DNA of 64,000 nucleotides, from the NCBI GenBank assembly GCA_963676095.1, contig OY781040.1, positions 6,200,001 to 6,264,000 of the forward strand. Reading direction: 5' to 3'. This DNA comes from G963676095 sp963676095 (GTDB lineage: Bacteria > Bacteroidota > Bacteroidia > Bacteroidales > Prolixibacteraceae). The position numbers were made by a program, and so were the translations under genes. The first letter of the stretch is position 1. Each line of letters starts with the position of its first letter. The notes under the pieces are model-generated. The model saw only the letters and a list, made by a program, of their open reading frames with translations, was not told the origin of the DNA and made no database searches. Shown here one piece after another: positions 53,099-63,310 of this stretch.

Positions 53099-53563
53099 AT
53101 GAAAAAACTTTTCTTCGTGATGGTGGCCATACTTTGTACCACATCACTTTTTGCACAAATCGATTTAACAGGTAGCTGGACATTAAACTCATCCAAAAGT
53201 AAATTGGGTGATCAGTTCAGCATGGCACCAAAAACAATTATCATTGTCCAGAAAGACAATAATTTAAATGTTGAAAAACATTCGGAATGGCAAGGACAGG
53301 AATTTACGATGAGCGATAAATATACGCTTGATGGCCAAGAATGTGTGAACAAAGGGTTTATGGATACAGAGAAAAAATCGACTGTTACCTGGTCGGGCGA
53401 CAAAAAATCGTTGACTGTTACTTCAAAAATACCGATGCAGCAGGGCGAAACCATGACCGTTACAGAAGTGTATGCGATGAAAGACGGTGCTATGGTAATC
53501 GAATCAACAACCTCGTCATCATTTGGCGAGATGAACGAGACGCAGGTTTTTGACAAGGAATAG
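53099..53563 (+). CDS. Secreted lipocalin-like protein
   Basis: A 154-residue exported protein with signal peptide ending in SLFAQ (about 20). The mature part starts DLTGSWTLNSSKS and is a run of beta strands (KTIIIVQKDNNLNVEK, STVTWSGDKKSLTVTSK), like the small lipocalin-type proteins frequent in Bacteroidota. No lipobox, so periplasmic or secreted. Ligand unknown. A strong terminator follows. Confidence 0.7.
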   Translation: MKKLFFVMVAILCTTSLFAQIDLTGSWTLNSSKSKLGDQFSMAPKTIIIVQKDNNLNVEKHSEWQGQEFTMSDKYTLDGQECVNKGFMDTEKKSTVTWSGDKKSLTVTSKIPMQQGETMTVTEVYAMKDGAMVIESTTSSSFGEMNETQVFDKE

Positions 53564-53582
53564 TTAAGGGATATTTTATCCA

Positions 53583-53646
53583 TGAAAGGAGCCACGGACG
53601 GAAGATCTTATTGCTGAGATCCGCCTTCCGTGGTTCCTTTTTTGTG
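53583..53646 (+). terminator. Rho-independent terminator
   Basis: GGAGCCACGGACGGAAGATC pairs with GATCCGCCTTCCGTGGTTCC across a short loop, followed by a T run. It closes the lipocalin-like gene. Confidence 0.8.
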
Positions 53647-53992
53647 ATATTTTTATTGAAGTTTAGTCAGAATAAAAGTTATAAGTGAAGGACTATTCTT
53701 AAACAATAAGGGCATAAGCACCTGTTATTTAATTAAAAATGAGGGGGTATATTGAGTATTGCGATAAAATGTGGCATAAGATTGTTCATATGGATGGTGA
53801 TGTTTTTAAGGGCATATTTGTTAACCAAAGAATTGCTTTCTTTGCCTGATTTTGATAAATTAGGAACTTCTTGTAAAACCGTTTTCAACGAAAAAACAAT
53901 AGGTATTATAATGAATCTGTTTTTTTGAGGTTGTATAACCGTTGTATGGAGATGGGCGACAGGTACTAACTGTGTTAATTAAGTTTTTTATA
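53647..53992. other. Non-coding spacer
   Basis: AT-rich region between the terminator and the SIMPL gene. Nothing beyond promoter sequence is expected; no repeat or structure seen. Confidence 0.4.
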
Positions 53993-54694
53993 ATGAAAAA
54001 ATCATCAGCAACAATTATCGGTATTGCAATTGTTTTGGCATCGGTCATTTTTGGTATTTTTTTCTACCAATCCAGGCAAACCCAGCAAACAGTCCAGGTC
54101 GTTGGTTTTGCAGGAAAAGATTTTGAGAGTGATATTGTAAAATGGTCAGTCAGCCTTTCGGAAAGAGTAGGGCTCCAGAATCTCCAAAACGGATACACCC
54201 AGGTTTCAAAAGATCTGGACCTGTTTCGCAAGATATGGGATGAAACAGGTATCCCGGCAACGGAAGTCAAGGTATTCCCGGTGAGTGTAACTGACGAATA
54301 CGGGAATGGCGGAAGAATTGGCTACACGGTAAACCAGCGTATTTATATTGTTTCCAGGGCTACTGATGAAATTGAAAAACTTGCGATCAATCCGGCTCGT
54401 TTTGTTGATAAGGGATTGACATTTAGCGCATCAGATCTTGAGTTTTTTAGTAGTACCATTGATTCAATTAAGGTTGGGCTGCTTGCCGAGGCTACCCGGA
54501 ATGCAAGGGAACGGGCTTTAAAAATTGTAGAACCGACCGATGTAAAAGTAGATAAGCTCATTTCTGCAAAGGCAGGTGTTTTCCAGATTACCGAACCGTT
54601 GTCGACCGAAGTTTCCGGGTACGGGGTATATAATACGCAGTCAAAGAAAAAGAACATCAAGGTGACGGTCTCTGCTGTATTTTCTTTGAAATAG
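53993..54694 (+). CDS. SIMPL (DUF541) domain protein
   Basis: A 233-residue envelope protein starting at MKKSSATIIG; an in-frame ATG 17 codons upstream gives a less sensible N-terminus. One uncleaved membrane anchor (about 6-25) is followed by a SIMPL domain with VQVVGFAGKDFESDIVKWSV, TEVKVFPVSVTDEYG and the C-terminal LLAEATRNARERALKIVE block. SIMPL proteins act in the periplasm; members are linked to stress and protein interactions but lack a clear enzymatic role. Confidence 0.85.
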   Translation: MKKSSATIIGIAIVLASVIFGIFFYQSRQTQQTVQVVGFAGKDFESDIVKWSVSLSERVGLQNLQNGYTQVSKDLDLFRKIWDETGIPATEVKVFPVSVTDEYGNGGRIGYTVNQRIYIVSRATDEIEKLAINPARFVDKGLTFSASDLEFFSSTIDSIKVGLLAEATRNARERALKIVEPTDVKVDKLISAKAGVFQITEPLSTEVSGYGVYNTQSKKKNIKVTVSAVFSLK

Positions 54695-54824
54695 GAGGCT
54701 GATAACACCATGTGAGAAACTATGACGGTAAGACGCAAGGAACTAAATATTACATATCCGTTAAAATTCTGGATAATCAAATGTTTTTAGGTTAATTTTG
54801 CTCCCTGAAATTAGTCATAAAACT

Positions 54825-56711
54825 ATGATCAGAATAAAAGCACGTTTGTCGGTTCAGACGTTATTTATTTTGTTGATATTTAATTTGATGACATCATGTT
54901 CCAATCGCCAGACAGGATCTTCCGATTTCCGGGCAGATATGGAAATGCCGGGTACCGGTTCTGAAATTCCGGATGATGATTCCCCTTCGGAAAGTATACT
55001 TTTTGTTTCCCCGCGAAATCCGCATCCGGGCGAGGCATTTCGCATTTTTGCAACTGGCGGGCGGGAAGTGCTGACGGCAAAGATCATTGTGAAAGGTCCA
55101 TCAGGAAATATCGGACCGGATGGTAAAAGTGAAAGTGAAGATGAATTGCCTTTCTGGAAGATGGAAGAATTTAAGGGAGGAACTGGTGGAAAGTATGAAG
55201 TTGTTTTAAATTCAGGTAAAAAGGGCCTCTGTAAACTCGATTTTTTTGTGTCGGAGGGGAGAACAAGTGCTGCCGGAACAAACGGTATCTGGAAAACGCT
55301 CAGGGGTTGGGATGCCGGTACCGAGACGCTCTATGCGGCATGGATCAACGCTTTATTTCATGGTTGCGACGAAAGTGCCTCGTGGGGCTCTCTTCACGAA
55401 GTGACCCAGAACCGGGAAAGAAATTTTTTGTACAATTACCTTTCACAGGGAGAAGACGACCCGGAAGGGAAAAACAAGGTGATTATGCAACCAGACTGTG
55501 CTGACGATCCATTCTTTCTTCGGGCCTATTTTTCATGGAAATTGGGATTACCATTTGGTTACCACCTCTGTGACAGGGGGTATGTTGGTCATTGTCCGAA
55601 AGCCGGACAATGGACGACCAATGAAACAGCTACGGCAAAAACTGGTTTAGTCGTGGCCTTCAACAATTTCCTTCGAAGGGTGATGAATGACGTTCATTCA
55701 GGGACGGCCCGTACCGCATTGAATAATGACAATTCCGATTATTACCCGGTTGGGCTTACAAGGAAAGATTTGCGTCCTGGTGTCGTCTATGCCGATCCGT
55801 ACGGACATACGCTGACCCTGGTCGGATGGGTATCCCAGACAAACGATCATCCGGGAATGCTTTTGGCCGTTGATGCCCAACCTGACGGGACGGTCGGTAT
55901 TAAAAGGTTTTGGAAGGGAAATTTTTTGTTTAATACATCCGGAGTAGTGGGCGAGCCTGGGTTCAAGGCTTTTCGTCCGATTATTAAAGAGACAAGGGCG
56001 CTGCGCCTGATGAAAAATAAGGAACTGACTGCCTCTACAGGCTTTTCCGCTTTTTCGATGCAGCAGAAGGGCATGAGAAGCGATGTTTTTTACCACACGA
56101 TAGACAGGCTCATTAACCCGGAACCACTTGATCCGGAGACAGCCCTGCTTGATCAGATTAACGCTCTTCATGAACAATTGCTTGTCCGGGTTCATTCGGT
56201 GGACAATGGCGAAGCCTACTTTAAGTCACATCCGGGGGCTGTTATCCCTATGCCGGGCAGTGCTAACGGAATTTTTCTGGCTGGCGGGCAATGGGAAGAT
56301 TTTTCAACGCCCAACAGGGACCTGAGACTTTTGATCGCGATGGATGCAGTTCTTGGTTTTCCGGACCAGGTTCTTCGTTTTCCCGAAGATTTTCGCATTT
56401 CGTCTTTTTCTTCTCCTGAACAGGAAAAGAAAAAACTTCAAAAGTTTTTGGATAGAAAGGTTTCCTCGCTTTCGGTTAGTTACACCCGTTCGGATGGTTC
56501 TTCGCAAGAGTTGACCCTCAAAGATATCCTTCGGCGTAGCACTGCTTTTGAGATGGCCTATAACCCCAACGACGGGGCCGAAATCCGCTGGGGTGCACCG
56601 GAAAAAAGTGCCGAACGTTCTACATGCCGCAGGCAGGCTCCGGCCCGTCAACATGAAACAATGCTTTCCGTTCGCAAATGGTTTGTAAACCGGATGCATC
56701 CGCCGACATGA
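54825..56711 (+). CDS. Lipoprotein with papain-like (NlpC/transglutaminase-type) peptidase character
   Basis: A 628-residue lipoprotein; start at MIRIKARLSV with lipobox LMTSC (about 24). A beta domain with SILFVSPRNPHPGEAFRIFA (about 60-150) precedes a region that looks like a cysteine peptidase fold: MQPDCADDPFFLRAYFSWKL (Cys), DPYGHTLTLVGWVS (His) and LLAVDAQPDGTVG (Asp), in the order of a papain-like triad. A long C-terminal region (about 400-628) is helical. Outer-membrane location is likely. The peptidase reading is inference from motif order. A CCCTGCTTTT/AAAGCAGGG hairpin follows the gene at 56726-56764. Confidence 0.65.
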   Translation: MIRIKARLSVQTLFILLIFNLMTSCSNRQTGSSDFRADMEMPGTGSEIPDDDSPSESILFVSPRNPHPGEAFRIFATGGREVLTAKIIVKGPSGNIGPDGKSESEDELPFWKMEEFKGGTGGKYEVVLNSGKKGLCKLDFFVSEGRTSAAGTNGIWKTLRGWDAGTETLYAAWINALFHGCDESASWGSLHEVTQNRERNFLYNYLSQGEDDPEGKNKVIMQPDCADDPFFLRAYFSWKLGLPFGYHLCDRGYVGHCPKAGQWTTNETATAKTGLVVAFNNFLRRVMNDVHSGTARTALNNDNSDYYPVGLTRKDLRPGVVYADPYGHTLTLVGWVSQTNDHPGMLLAVDAQPDGTVGIKRFWKGNFLFNTSGVVGEPGFKAFRPIIKETRALRLMKNKELTASTGFSAFSMQQKGMRSDVFYHTIDRLINPEPLDPETALLDQINALHEQLLVRVHSVDNGEAYFKSHPGAVIPMPGSANGIFLAGGQWEDFSTPNRDLRLLIAMDAVLGFPDQVLRFPEDFRISSFSSPEQEKKKLQKFLDRKVSSLSVSYTRSDGSSQELTLKDILRRSTAFEMAYNPNDGAEIRWGAPEKSAERSTCRRQAPARQHETMLSVRKWFVNRMHPPT

Positions 56712-56913
56712 TCGGTCCGGGTTTACCCTGCTTTTCCTGTTTATACGGGAATATGAAAGCAGGGTGCTGAGATACAGTAATTGTTAACCGGGATGGCGTT
56801 CTCTCCATGAAATTTCTTTTAAATGTCGGCAATTATTTGTAAAATTATCATTCATATTCCGGATCAGAAATGTTTTATATTGAACATGTTATTTTTTATA
56901 GCGACTGCGTACT

Positions 56914-57747
56914 ATGAATGAAACTTTTGGGATAGGAGCGTTTTTACCTGAAGATGCAGAACGGGTGGCCGCGTCGGTTAACGAACCTCATGTACATGAT
57001 TATGAAGAGTTGCTAATCGGTGTAGAAGGCAGGATGGAACATTTTATTGATTTTAAGACGACTGTTCTGGAGGCGCCTTTTGTCAGTTTTATCACGAAAG
57101 GGAAGATCCACCGCATTGCTCCGGAACCCAAAGATGGTAAATGTAAAATATGGTACATCCGTTTTAAAAGCGAGTTTATTCCCGAAACGACCTTTCATCT
57201 GTATGCCTATTATCACAATAGCGCTAATCTCTCTTTCCCTGCGTACCGTTGTTTCCAGAGGATATCGACGATGTGCCAGATGATTTATGATGAAATGCAG
57301 CAAAACAATCCTGAATATCCGATCGTGAGGCATTTACTTAGTGCTTTATTTACAATGATTGAAGCTGAGCGAAAAAAGCTTTTACCTGATTCTGATCAGT
57401 TAATCCGGACACAGAGTTCGACTTTTACAAATTTTCTGGCCATACTGGAAGAAAATTTCAGGAGAGCGGAAGGCGTTGAATTTTATGCAGAAAAATTGTT
57501 TATGAGTAGCCGGAATTTGAATATTATTTGTCAAAATATTCTTCAGCAAAGCGTTTCTGAGATAATCGAGACCCGTAAGCTGATTGAAGCTAAAAATTTA
57601 TTGGTTACAACAGATAAGACTATTTCTGAAATTGGTTTTGACCTTGGCTATAGCGAAAAATCATATTTTACGAATGTCTTTAAGCGGAAGGCCGGACAAA
57701 CTCCTTCCGGGTTCCGCAAAGAAATGAAACGGACATACCAGGAATGA
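56914..57747 (+). CDS. AraC-family transcriptional regulator
   Basis: A 277-residue regulator with an N-terminal cupin sensor (VHDYEELLIGVEGRMEHFID) and a C-terminal AraC DNA-binding domain: AEKLFMSSRNLNIICQNIL and ISEIGFDLGYSEKSYFTNVF, ending FKRKAGQTPSGFRK. It reads toward yceI and ygiD, which follow on the same strand. Two direct repeats 38 bases downstream of its stop are candidate binding sites, so it probably activates those two genes. Confidence 0.9.
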   Translation: MNETFGIGAFLPEDAERVAASVNEPHVHDYEELLIGVEGRMEHFIDFKTTVLEAPFVSFITKGKIHRIAPEPKDGKCKIWYIRFKSEFIPETTFHLYAYYHNSANLSFPAYRCFQRISTMCQMIYDEMQQNNPEYPIVRHLLSALFTMIEAERKKLLPDSDQLIRTQSSTFTNFLAILEENFRRAEGVEFYAEKLFMSSRNLNIICQNILQQSVSEIIETRKLIEAKNLLVTTDKTISEIGFDLGYSEKSYFTNVFKRKAGQTPSGFRKEMKRTYQE

Positions 57748-57784
57748 TAGAATTAGCGAATGATAGAATGATGGAATAGAAGCA

Positions 57785-57820
57785 TTGTTTTCCAAAAATT
57801 GCTACTTGTTTTCCGAAAAA
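57785..57820 (+). promoter_or_regulatory. Direct-repeat operator and promoter before the YceI gene
   Basis: TTGTTTTCCAAAAA (57785) and TTGTTTTCCGAAAAA (57806) are direct repeats spaced 21 bases, two helical turns, the usual spacing for an AraC-type dimer. Downstream, TACCTTTA at about 57849 resembles the Bacteroidota -7 element TAnnTTTG, with TTG about 20 bases before it. Confidence 0.55.
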
Positions 57821-57899
57821 TGATACCACCTGCCTGGATGGTTGTCGTACCTTTACATCATAAAATTAAAACAAGTTAGAAACAATAAAATTGAAGAAA

Positions 57900-58436
57900 A
57901 TGGAAAAATCAAAAACACTCTGGACGTTGGATGCTGCACACAGTGAAGTTTATTTTAAAGTAAAACATCTTATGATTTCCAACGTGAAAGGGGAATTTAA
58001 AAGTGTAAAAGCAACTATTGAAGGTGATGATTTCACCAATGCAAAGATTAGTGCAGCCATTGAGTCCGCATCAATTGATACCAATAGCGGAGACAGGGAT
58101 AATCACCTGAAGAGCGCAGACTTTTTTGACGTGGAAAATTATAAGGAGATCACGTTTGAGGGAACTTCGTTTAAGAAAATAGACGATGAAAATTATAAGC
58201 TGACTGGATATTTGACTATCAAAGGAGTCTCAAAGGAAATAGGACTGGATGTTGAATTCGGGGGAACCAATAAAGATCCCTGGGGTAATGAAAAGGCAGG
58301 TTTTTCGGTTACCGGCAAAATTAACAGGAAAGATTGGGAGCTCAACTGGAATGCAGCATTGGAAACAGGTGGCGTTTTAGTGAGCGACGAAGTAAAGGTT
58401 TTTGCAGAGGTACAATTTGTAAAACAGGTTTCTTAA
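57900..58436 (+). CDS. YceI family protein
   Basis: A 178-residue lipocalin-like protein of the YceI family, starting at MEKSKTLWTLDAAHSEVYF (a TTG three codons earlier is possible). Visible blocks: HLMISNVKGEFKSVKATIEG, DNHLKSADFFDVENYKEITF and the C-terminal VTGKINRKDWELNWNAALE. These bind isoprenoid or other amphipathic ligands. No signal peptide, so cytosolic here. It forms a likely operon with ygiD, 85 bases downstream, under the AraC regulator. Confidence 0.92.
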   Translation: MEKSKTLWTLDAAHSEVYFKVKHLMISNVKGEFKSVKATIEGDDFTNAKISAAIESASIDTNSGDRDNHLKSADFFDVENYKEITFEGTSFKKIDDENYKLTGYLTIKGVSKEIGLDVEFGGTNKDPWGNEKAGFSVTGKINRKDWELNWNAALETGGVLVSDEVKVFAEVQFVKQVS

Positions 58437-58521
58437 CCGGAGGGAGTGAGGAAAATTTATGGTGGTTTAAGGTTTGGATGGTTGGTGTTCCTTGTGGTAA
58501 ACCGGACTTAATTAAAAAGAC

Positions 58522-59349
58522 ATGAGACTGAATGATCTGAATAAATTTACCGGCTCAGATAACAGCACAGGGTTGATGCCTGTGTTGTTTACAGGGCATG
58601 GAAGTCCCATGAATGCTATTGAGTACAATGAGTTTACGGATGGGTTCCGGAACATTGCCGGCCGTTTTCCAAAACCACAGGCTATTTTGTGTATTTCGGC
58701 ACATTGGGAGACCCGGGGAACCTTTGTAACTGCAATGGAGAAACCTGCGACAATACATGATTTCGGCGGGTTCCCGAAAGCCTTGTTTGAAGTTCAGTAT
58801 CCGGCTCCGGGGAGTCCGGAACTGGCACTGGAAACACAGAGGCTTGCCGGTAAAACAGATGTCGGGTTAACAGACAGGTGGGGCTTGGATCATGGAACCT
58901 GGAGCGTTGTCAGGCATATGTATCCGGACGCCGATATCCCTGTGGTGCAGATGAGCCTGAATTATACACAAAATCCTCTTTGGCATTATGAACTGGGACG
59001 GGAGCTGTCCCTGCTGCGGCGTAAAGGGGTGCTGATTATCGGTAGCGGTAACCTTGTGCACAACCTGCGGATGGTTGACTGGGAAAACATTGAAACTTCC
59101 GGTTTTGGATATGATTGGGCGCTGGAAGCCAGAGACAGGATGAACCATTTTATTCTCGAAAATGACCATCAGTCGCTCATCCATTACAGCAGGCAGGGGC
59201 GGGCGGTGAACCTGGCAGTCCCCACACCGGACCATTTCCTTCCATTGTTGTATGTGCTGGCATTAAAGGAGGAAAAAGAATCCATTTCCCTGTTCAACGA
59301 TAAGACAGTCGGTGGATCTTTGAGTATGACTTCGGTTTTCATTGATTAA
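58522..59349 (+). CDS. ygiD: YgiD/LigB-type extradiol dioxygenase
   Basis: A 275-residue member of the class III extradiol dioxygenase family (4,5-DOPA dioxygenase type). Metal and active-site blocks: PVLFTGHGSPMNAIE (His22 region), CISAHWETRGTF, GLDHGTWSVVRHMYPDADI and LIIGSGNLVHNLRMVDW. Members open catechol rings; the physiological substrate in bacteria is usually unknown. Together with YceI and the AraC regulator it suggests a response to quinones or catechols, which is inference. The gene converges with the tricorn gene across a shared terminator. Confidence 0.9.
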   Translation: MRLNDLNKFTGSDNSTGLMPVLFTGHGSPMNAIEYNEFTDGFRNIAGRFPKPQAILCISAHWETRGTFVTAMEKPATIHDFGGFPKALFEVQYPAPGSPELALETQRLAGKTDVGLTDRWGLDHGTWSVVRHMYPDADIPVVQMSLNYTQNPLWHYELGRELSLLRRKGVLIIGSGNLVHNLRMVDWENIETSGFGYDWALEARDRMNHFILENDHQSLIHYSRQGRAVNLAVPTPDHFLPLLYVLALKEEKESISLFNDKTVGGSLSMTSVFID

Positions 59350-59363
59350 TTTCTTATTTCAAT

Positions 59364-59412
59364 AAAAAAAGGACGGGTATCGTTATTGTAAAAACGGCAC
59401 CCGTCCTTTTGT
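59364..59412. terminator. Bidirectional terminator between ygiD and the tricorn gene
   Basis: AAAGGACGGGT and ACCCGTCCTTTT form a perfect 11-bp stem with A and T runs on both sides. Confidence 0.85.
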
Positions 59413-59442
59413 CTTATGGTTCTTTTTTGATCTTTATGTTTT

Positions 59443-62400
59443 CTATTCAGTATATTTAACCGATTTGTCTGGGAATGGCGGCACCTTTGGTACAGGGACC
59501 GGATCTTTTGCAATTTCCTTTTTTAAATAGCTGATAGCTGCATCGAGCTGGGCGTCTTTTCCGTTATAAGTACTGTAAGGAAGATTATCGACCACGATAT
59601 CCGGGTCGACGCCATGACCTTCGATGAGCCACTGTCCGTCAGCAGAGAAAACACCCATTTCTGCGGCAGTTGCTATGCCTCCGTCGACGAGCCGGTTGCT
59701 CGAGGTAAGCCATATTTCGCCTCCCCAGGTACGGGTACCGATTACTTTGCCTATCTTTAAACGTTTGATCCCTTCAGAAAATGCCTCTCCGTCAGATGCT
59801 GTTTTTTCGTTGCAGAGGACAACAATGTGCCCTCTGAAAGCATATTGCATATTCCATGTTGGCTTCCCGGCCCTGGATTGCCAGTAGAACCACGCTTTTC
59901 TAAGTAACCGGCTTAGCAGCCAGCTATCGATATTGCCCCCGCGGTTGTTCCTCACGTCAATAATCAGTCCCTGGCGGTTAAACACCGGGTAATACCCCTT
60001 TACGAAGCTGTCAAAGTCATCGCCCGACATCGCCCGGAGGTGGATGTATCCTACCTGATTGCCGGTCTGTTCTTCAACTTGCTGTCGGCGGGTGTATTCC
60101 CATTCGCTGTAACGTAAACCGGCATCGGTACCTGTACTTATTGGTTTAACAATCTGATCATATTCTTTTCCGTCGTTATCTTTTAAAGAGAGCCTGACTT
60201 CTGCACCTTGTTTTTGACTTAACAGCTGGTTTATATTTTTTACGTCAAACACATTTATGCCATTTATTTTGGTGATAATATCTCCCGTTTTAATTTTGAG
60301 TTGAGGCAGGGATAACGGAGATCGTTCTTCCGGAAAATCAGGGTCTCCGTTATAGATATGGGTAATGACGTAACCTCCTTTGAGGGAGTCTTTTTCGAGT
60401 CTGGCCCCCAAAGAACCCTGACTGATCTGCTCGGAAGAAGTGCGTTTGTCTCCACCATAAACGAAAGTATGCAGGGCTGACAGTTCGGATACCATGCTGG
60501 CGAGCAGATCGTCCAGTTCATAGCGGTCGGTGACCCTGCTTACAAGTGGTAAATGCCGTTCTAGAACGGCTTTCCAGTTTACGCCGTTCATATTTTTGTC
60601 GTAGAAATAGTCCCGTTCCAGTCGCCAGGCGTCAACCAGCATCTGTTTCCAGTTTTCCACCGGATCAACCTGATAACTCCAGTCTTTGAGGGTAACCTTT
60701 GCATCTTTTAAATCAGCTTTTTTGCCGTTGGCATCGGTAACATAGATATCACTGCCTTTCCTGATCAGGATCTTGTTACCGTCTCCGGATAGCTCATAAC
60801 TTGTAACATTGTCTGTTACTTCAACAGGATCATTATCTTTTTTATTGGATATTTGCAGGGCAAACAGTTTCAACTTTCCATCGTCGCTGTCGTCAGATTG
60901 TAACCAATACAAACAGTTTTTATTCGCCTTAAGTCCGCCGATATTGCCGGCCGGTACCGGTACAACGTACATACGGGCGGCAGCTCCTGCCATATCGGGA
61001 ACTTTTTCTTCCGTTACCTTTTTCTTTCCGGAAGATTTTTTTTCTTTTAAAGAATCTGTTTTCTCTTTGTTCAGAGTTAGTTCATTATCCGGGATGAAAA
61101 GGCTCTGTTCCCCATCGAACAATGCCAGCATGTAAATTTTGCCCGTTTTGGCATAATAGGGTTCAGGTTGATTTAACCCCCACGGACTCATTACACTCGA
61201 ATTAAACGTGCGGTCTGAAATAAAATAGAGCCATTTCCCGTCCGGACTAAAAACCGGGCTGTAACTTTCAACACGGTCGCTGGTCAGGTAAAAAGACTGG
61301 CCGGTTTCAACATTCATCACTTTTATCCGGGATAACTCGTTGTCTGACGGATCACTGTAAGCAAGCCATTTGCTGTCGGGCGACCAGGTAAGCCCGCTGA
61401 ATCCGTTTATACTGTCCTGATCTATTTTGATACTTGTTTTTGTATCCCTGTTGTATAATTTTAAAGCATAGTCTTTTTCCGTATAAGCAATATACTTACC
61501 GTTTGGCGAAGATTCATGCCTCATAATGAGAACCGTGCTCCCAGAGGTTAACCGGGTTGCCGGGGAGAACCCGTCCCTGTTTGTCTCCCAAAGCTCCATT
61601 TCTCCGGATTCGTCAGACAGAAAAACGACTTTGTCATCATCTCCGTTAAATTCAGCTTGCTTGTAACGAACGCCATATTTACGGGTAACTTCTACCCACC
61701 GGCTCCCGTCAACCGGCGCACAAAATACCCTTCCTCCCGAAACCAGTGCGATGTGGCTGCCTTCTTTCGACAAGGAGTAGGCTTTGATGTCGTTTTGCGG
61801 ATTTTTTTCCCAGGTTATCCGTCGCTGGTCAAAATCTGAAACCAGCGATATATCAAGTAAATTTTCTTTTCCGGATTCGATGTTATAGGTGTACAGGTCC
61901 GCTTTTTTTTGATAAATAACATTTCCGCCCTGTAACTTGGCATCTTTCAGGTCCCAGCCGGAAGAATGAGTAAGTTGTTGCAGCCCGGAGCCATCCGGCA
62001 GCATCGACCAGAGGTTCATCGTTCCGTCCCGGTCTGTAAGAAAATACAGGCGTCCCTGGTAAAACATTGGGTTCTTACTTGTGCCGGCGTAATCTGCCGT
62101 CAGGGGGACTGCTTCATTTTTTCCGTCGAATTTCCAGAGGTTTTGAGCTGTACCACCCTTGTAACGTTTGGTTTGGCTTCCCTGGAAGGATAAGCGTGTA
62201 AAATAGAGGTTTCCGTTATCATCAAACGAACCCTCATCTGCCTGGGCCAGCGGGACCATTGTATACTGCGTTGTGGCTGTATCTACAAGAGCCAGCTGTT
62301 TCTGAGGAAGCCCTGAATAATAACTTGTAGAAACAATGAGTTTTCCCTCTTTGGTCCAGCCGTAGATTTTAGGAGCTATACCGCCGTTTAATCCTTCCCA

Positions 62401-62712
62401 GGTAATCCGTTTGGGTATCCCTCCGTTGGCAGGGATGATGTAAACTTCATTCGGCCCTTCATATTCAGCGTTAAAAGCAATAAATTTTCCATCAGGCGAC
62501 AAGGCTGCGTTCGATTCGACCCCCTGGCTGGTGGTAATACGCATACAAACTTTGGTCCTTTGGTTATATTCCCAAAGATCCCCTTCTGAAGTAAATACAA
62601 CAAGGTCCCCATGTAACGAAGGAAAGCGGTAATAACCCTTTTCCTGTGACCAGGTACTCTGTAGAAAGACGATCGAGATAATGATCGTTAAAAAAGAAGT
62701 CTTGATTTTCAT
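59443..62712 (-). CDS. Tricorn protease homologue (S41 family)
   Basis: A 1,089-residue exported protein with signal peptide ending STWSQ. An N-terminal beta-propeller (WD40/TolB-like repeats, e.g. SPDGKFIAFNAEYEG, SPDSKWLAYSDPSDNEL, SPDGKWLYFISD) spans about 25-540, then a low-complexity Lys/Ser linker (SLKEKKSSGKKK). The C-terminal half has a C1 helical domain (ERDYFYDKNMNGVNWK), a PDZ domain (about 770-860) and the S41 peptidase domain with NNRGGNIDSW and the nucleophile in TASDGEAFSEG. It degrades peptides, likely in the periplasm. The domain order is typical of bacterial tricorn homologues. Confidence 0.95.
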   Translation of the reverse strand: MKIKTSFLTIIISIVFLQSTWSQEKGYYRFPSLHGDLVVFTSEGDLWEYNQRTKVCMRITTSQGVESNAALSPDGKFIAFNAEYEGPNEVYIIPANGGIPKRITWEGLNGGIAPKIYGWTKEGKLIVSTSYYSGLPQKQLALVDTATTQYTMVPLAQADEGSFDDNGNLYFTRLSFQGSQTKRYKGGTAQNLWKFDGKNEAVPLTADYAGTSKNPMFYQGRLYFLTDRDGTMNLWSMLPDGSGLQQLTHSSGWDLKDAKLQGGNVIYQKKADLYTYNIESGKENLLDISLVSDFDQRRITWEKNPQNDIKAYSLSKEGSHIALVSGGRVFCAPVDGSRWVEVTRKYGVRYKQAEFNGDDDKVVFLSDESGEMELWETNRDGFSPATRLTSGSTVLIMRHESSPNGKYIAYTEKDYALKLYNRDTKTSIKIDQDSINGFSGLTWSPDSKWLAYSDPSDNELSRIKVMNVETGQSFYLTSDRVESYSPVFSPDGKWLYFISDRTFNSSVMSPWGLNQPEPYYAKTGKIYMLALFDGEQSLFIPDNELTLNKEKTDSLKEKKSSGKKKVTEEKVPDMAGAAARMYVVPVPAGNIGGLKANKNCLYWLQSDDSDDGKLKLFALQISNKKDNDPVEVTDNVTSYELSGDGNKILIRKGSDIYVTDANGKKADLKDAKVTLKDWSYQVDPVENWKQMLVDAWRLERDYFYDKNMNGVNWKAVLERHLPLVSRVTDRYELDDLLASMVSELSALHTFVYGGDKRTSSEQISQGSLGARLEKDSLKGGYVITHIYNGDPDFPEERSPLSLPQLKIKTGDIITKINGINVFDVKNINQLLSQKQGAEVRLSLKDNDGKEYDQIVKPISTGTDAGLRYSEWEYTRRQQVEEQTGNQVGYIHLRAMSGDDFDSFVKGYYPVFNRQGLIIDVRNNRGGNIDSWLLSRLLRKAWFYWQSRAGKPTWNMQYAFRGHIVVLCNEKTASDGEAFSEGIKRLKIGKVIGTRTWGGEIWLTSSNRLVDGGIATAAEMGVFSADGQWLIEGHGVDPDIVVDNLPYSTYNGKDAQLDAAISYLKKEIAKDPVPVPKVPPFPDKSVKYTE

Positions 62713-63310
62713 ATGAAAGATACTTTATTATGTTGCTTTAATTGCAAAATGAAACTTGCGCTCCAACCATGAATCTATATAACCGTTATGATTACGCTCC
62801 TGCGCAATGTCTGGTTTTATAGCAATATAAATTATGCATTCGTGGCAAATAATTTATTTGTCTTTTTCCAATCCTGCTTATTACAAATTTAACAGGATGA
62901 TTTGAAACTTTTTTATTTAAGCTAGAACTTTGTTTTTTCGTATTCTTTGCACAATATTTCAAAAGGCAAAATTATGTCTGGTGCTGACAATTTTGATTTC
63001 TGCGTCTGGTCTGTTCGAATATCCGTTCTTTTGATCTGAAAAAAACAGCTATTCATCCATATTTGTTTTTTATTAAATAAAATAGAACAACCTTAATATT
63101 CACATTTATTTTATTTAATGCATTTTTGACTGGTTGATCCAGTGGTCGAAAATAAATTGTCGATCATTTGTGTAAAATGCTGGTCAGATTAGGATAAATG
63201 TTAAAAATAAACTGGGTATTCTAGGGTTAAGGGTAGATTTATCAGCAACGTGCAGATGACTGGTTAACTCCTTTTATATTAATCTTTTTATTAAATAATT
63301 TAAGGGATTT
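62713..63310. other. Long AT-rich non-coding region
   Basis: About 600 bases between divergent genes. No plausible reading frame, terminator or repeat was recognised; it presumably holds the promoters of both flanking genes. Confidence 0.5.
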
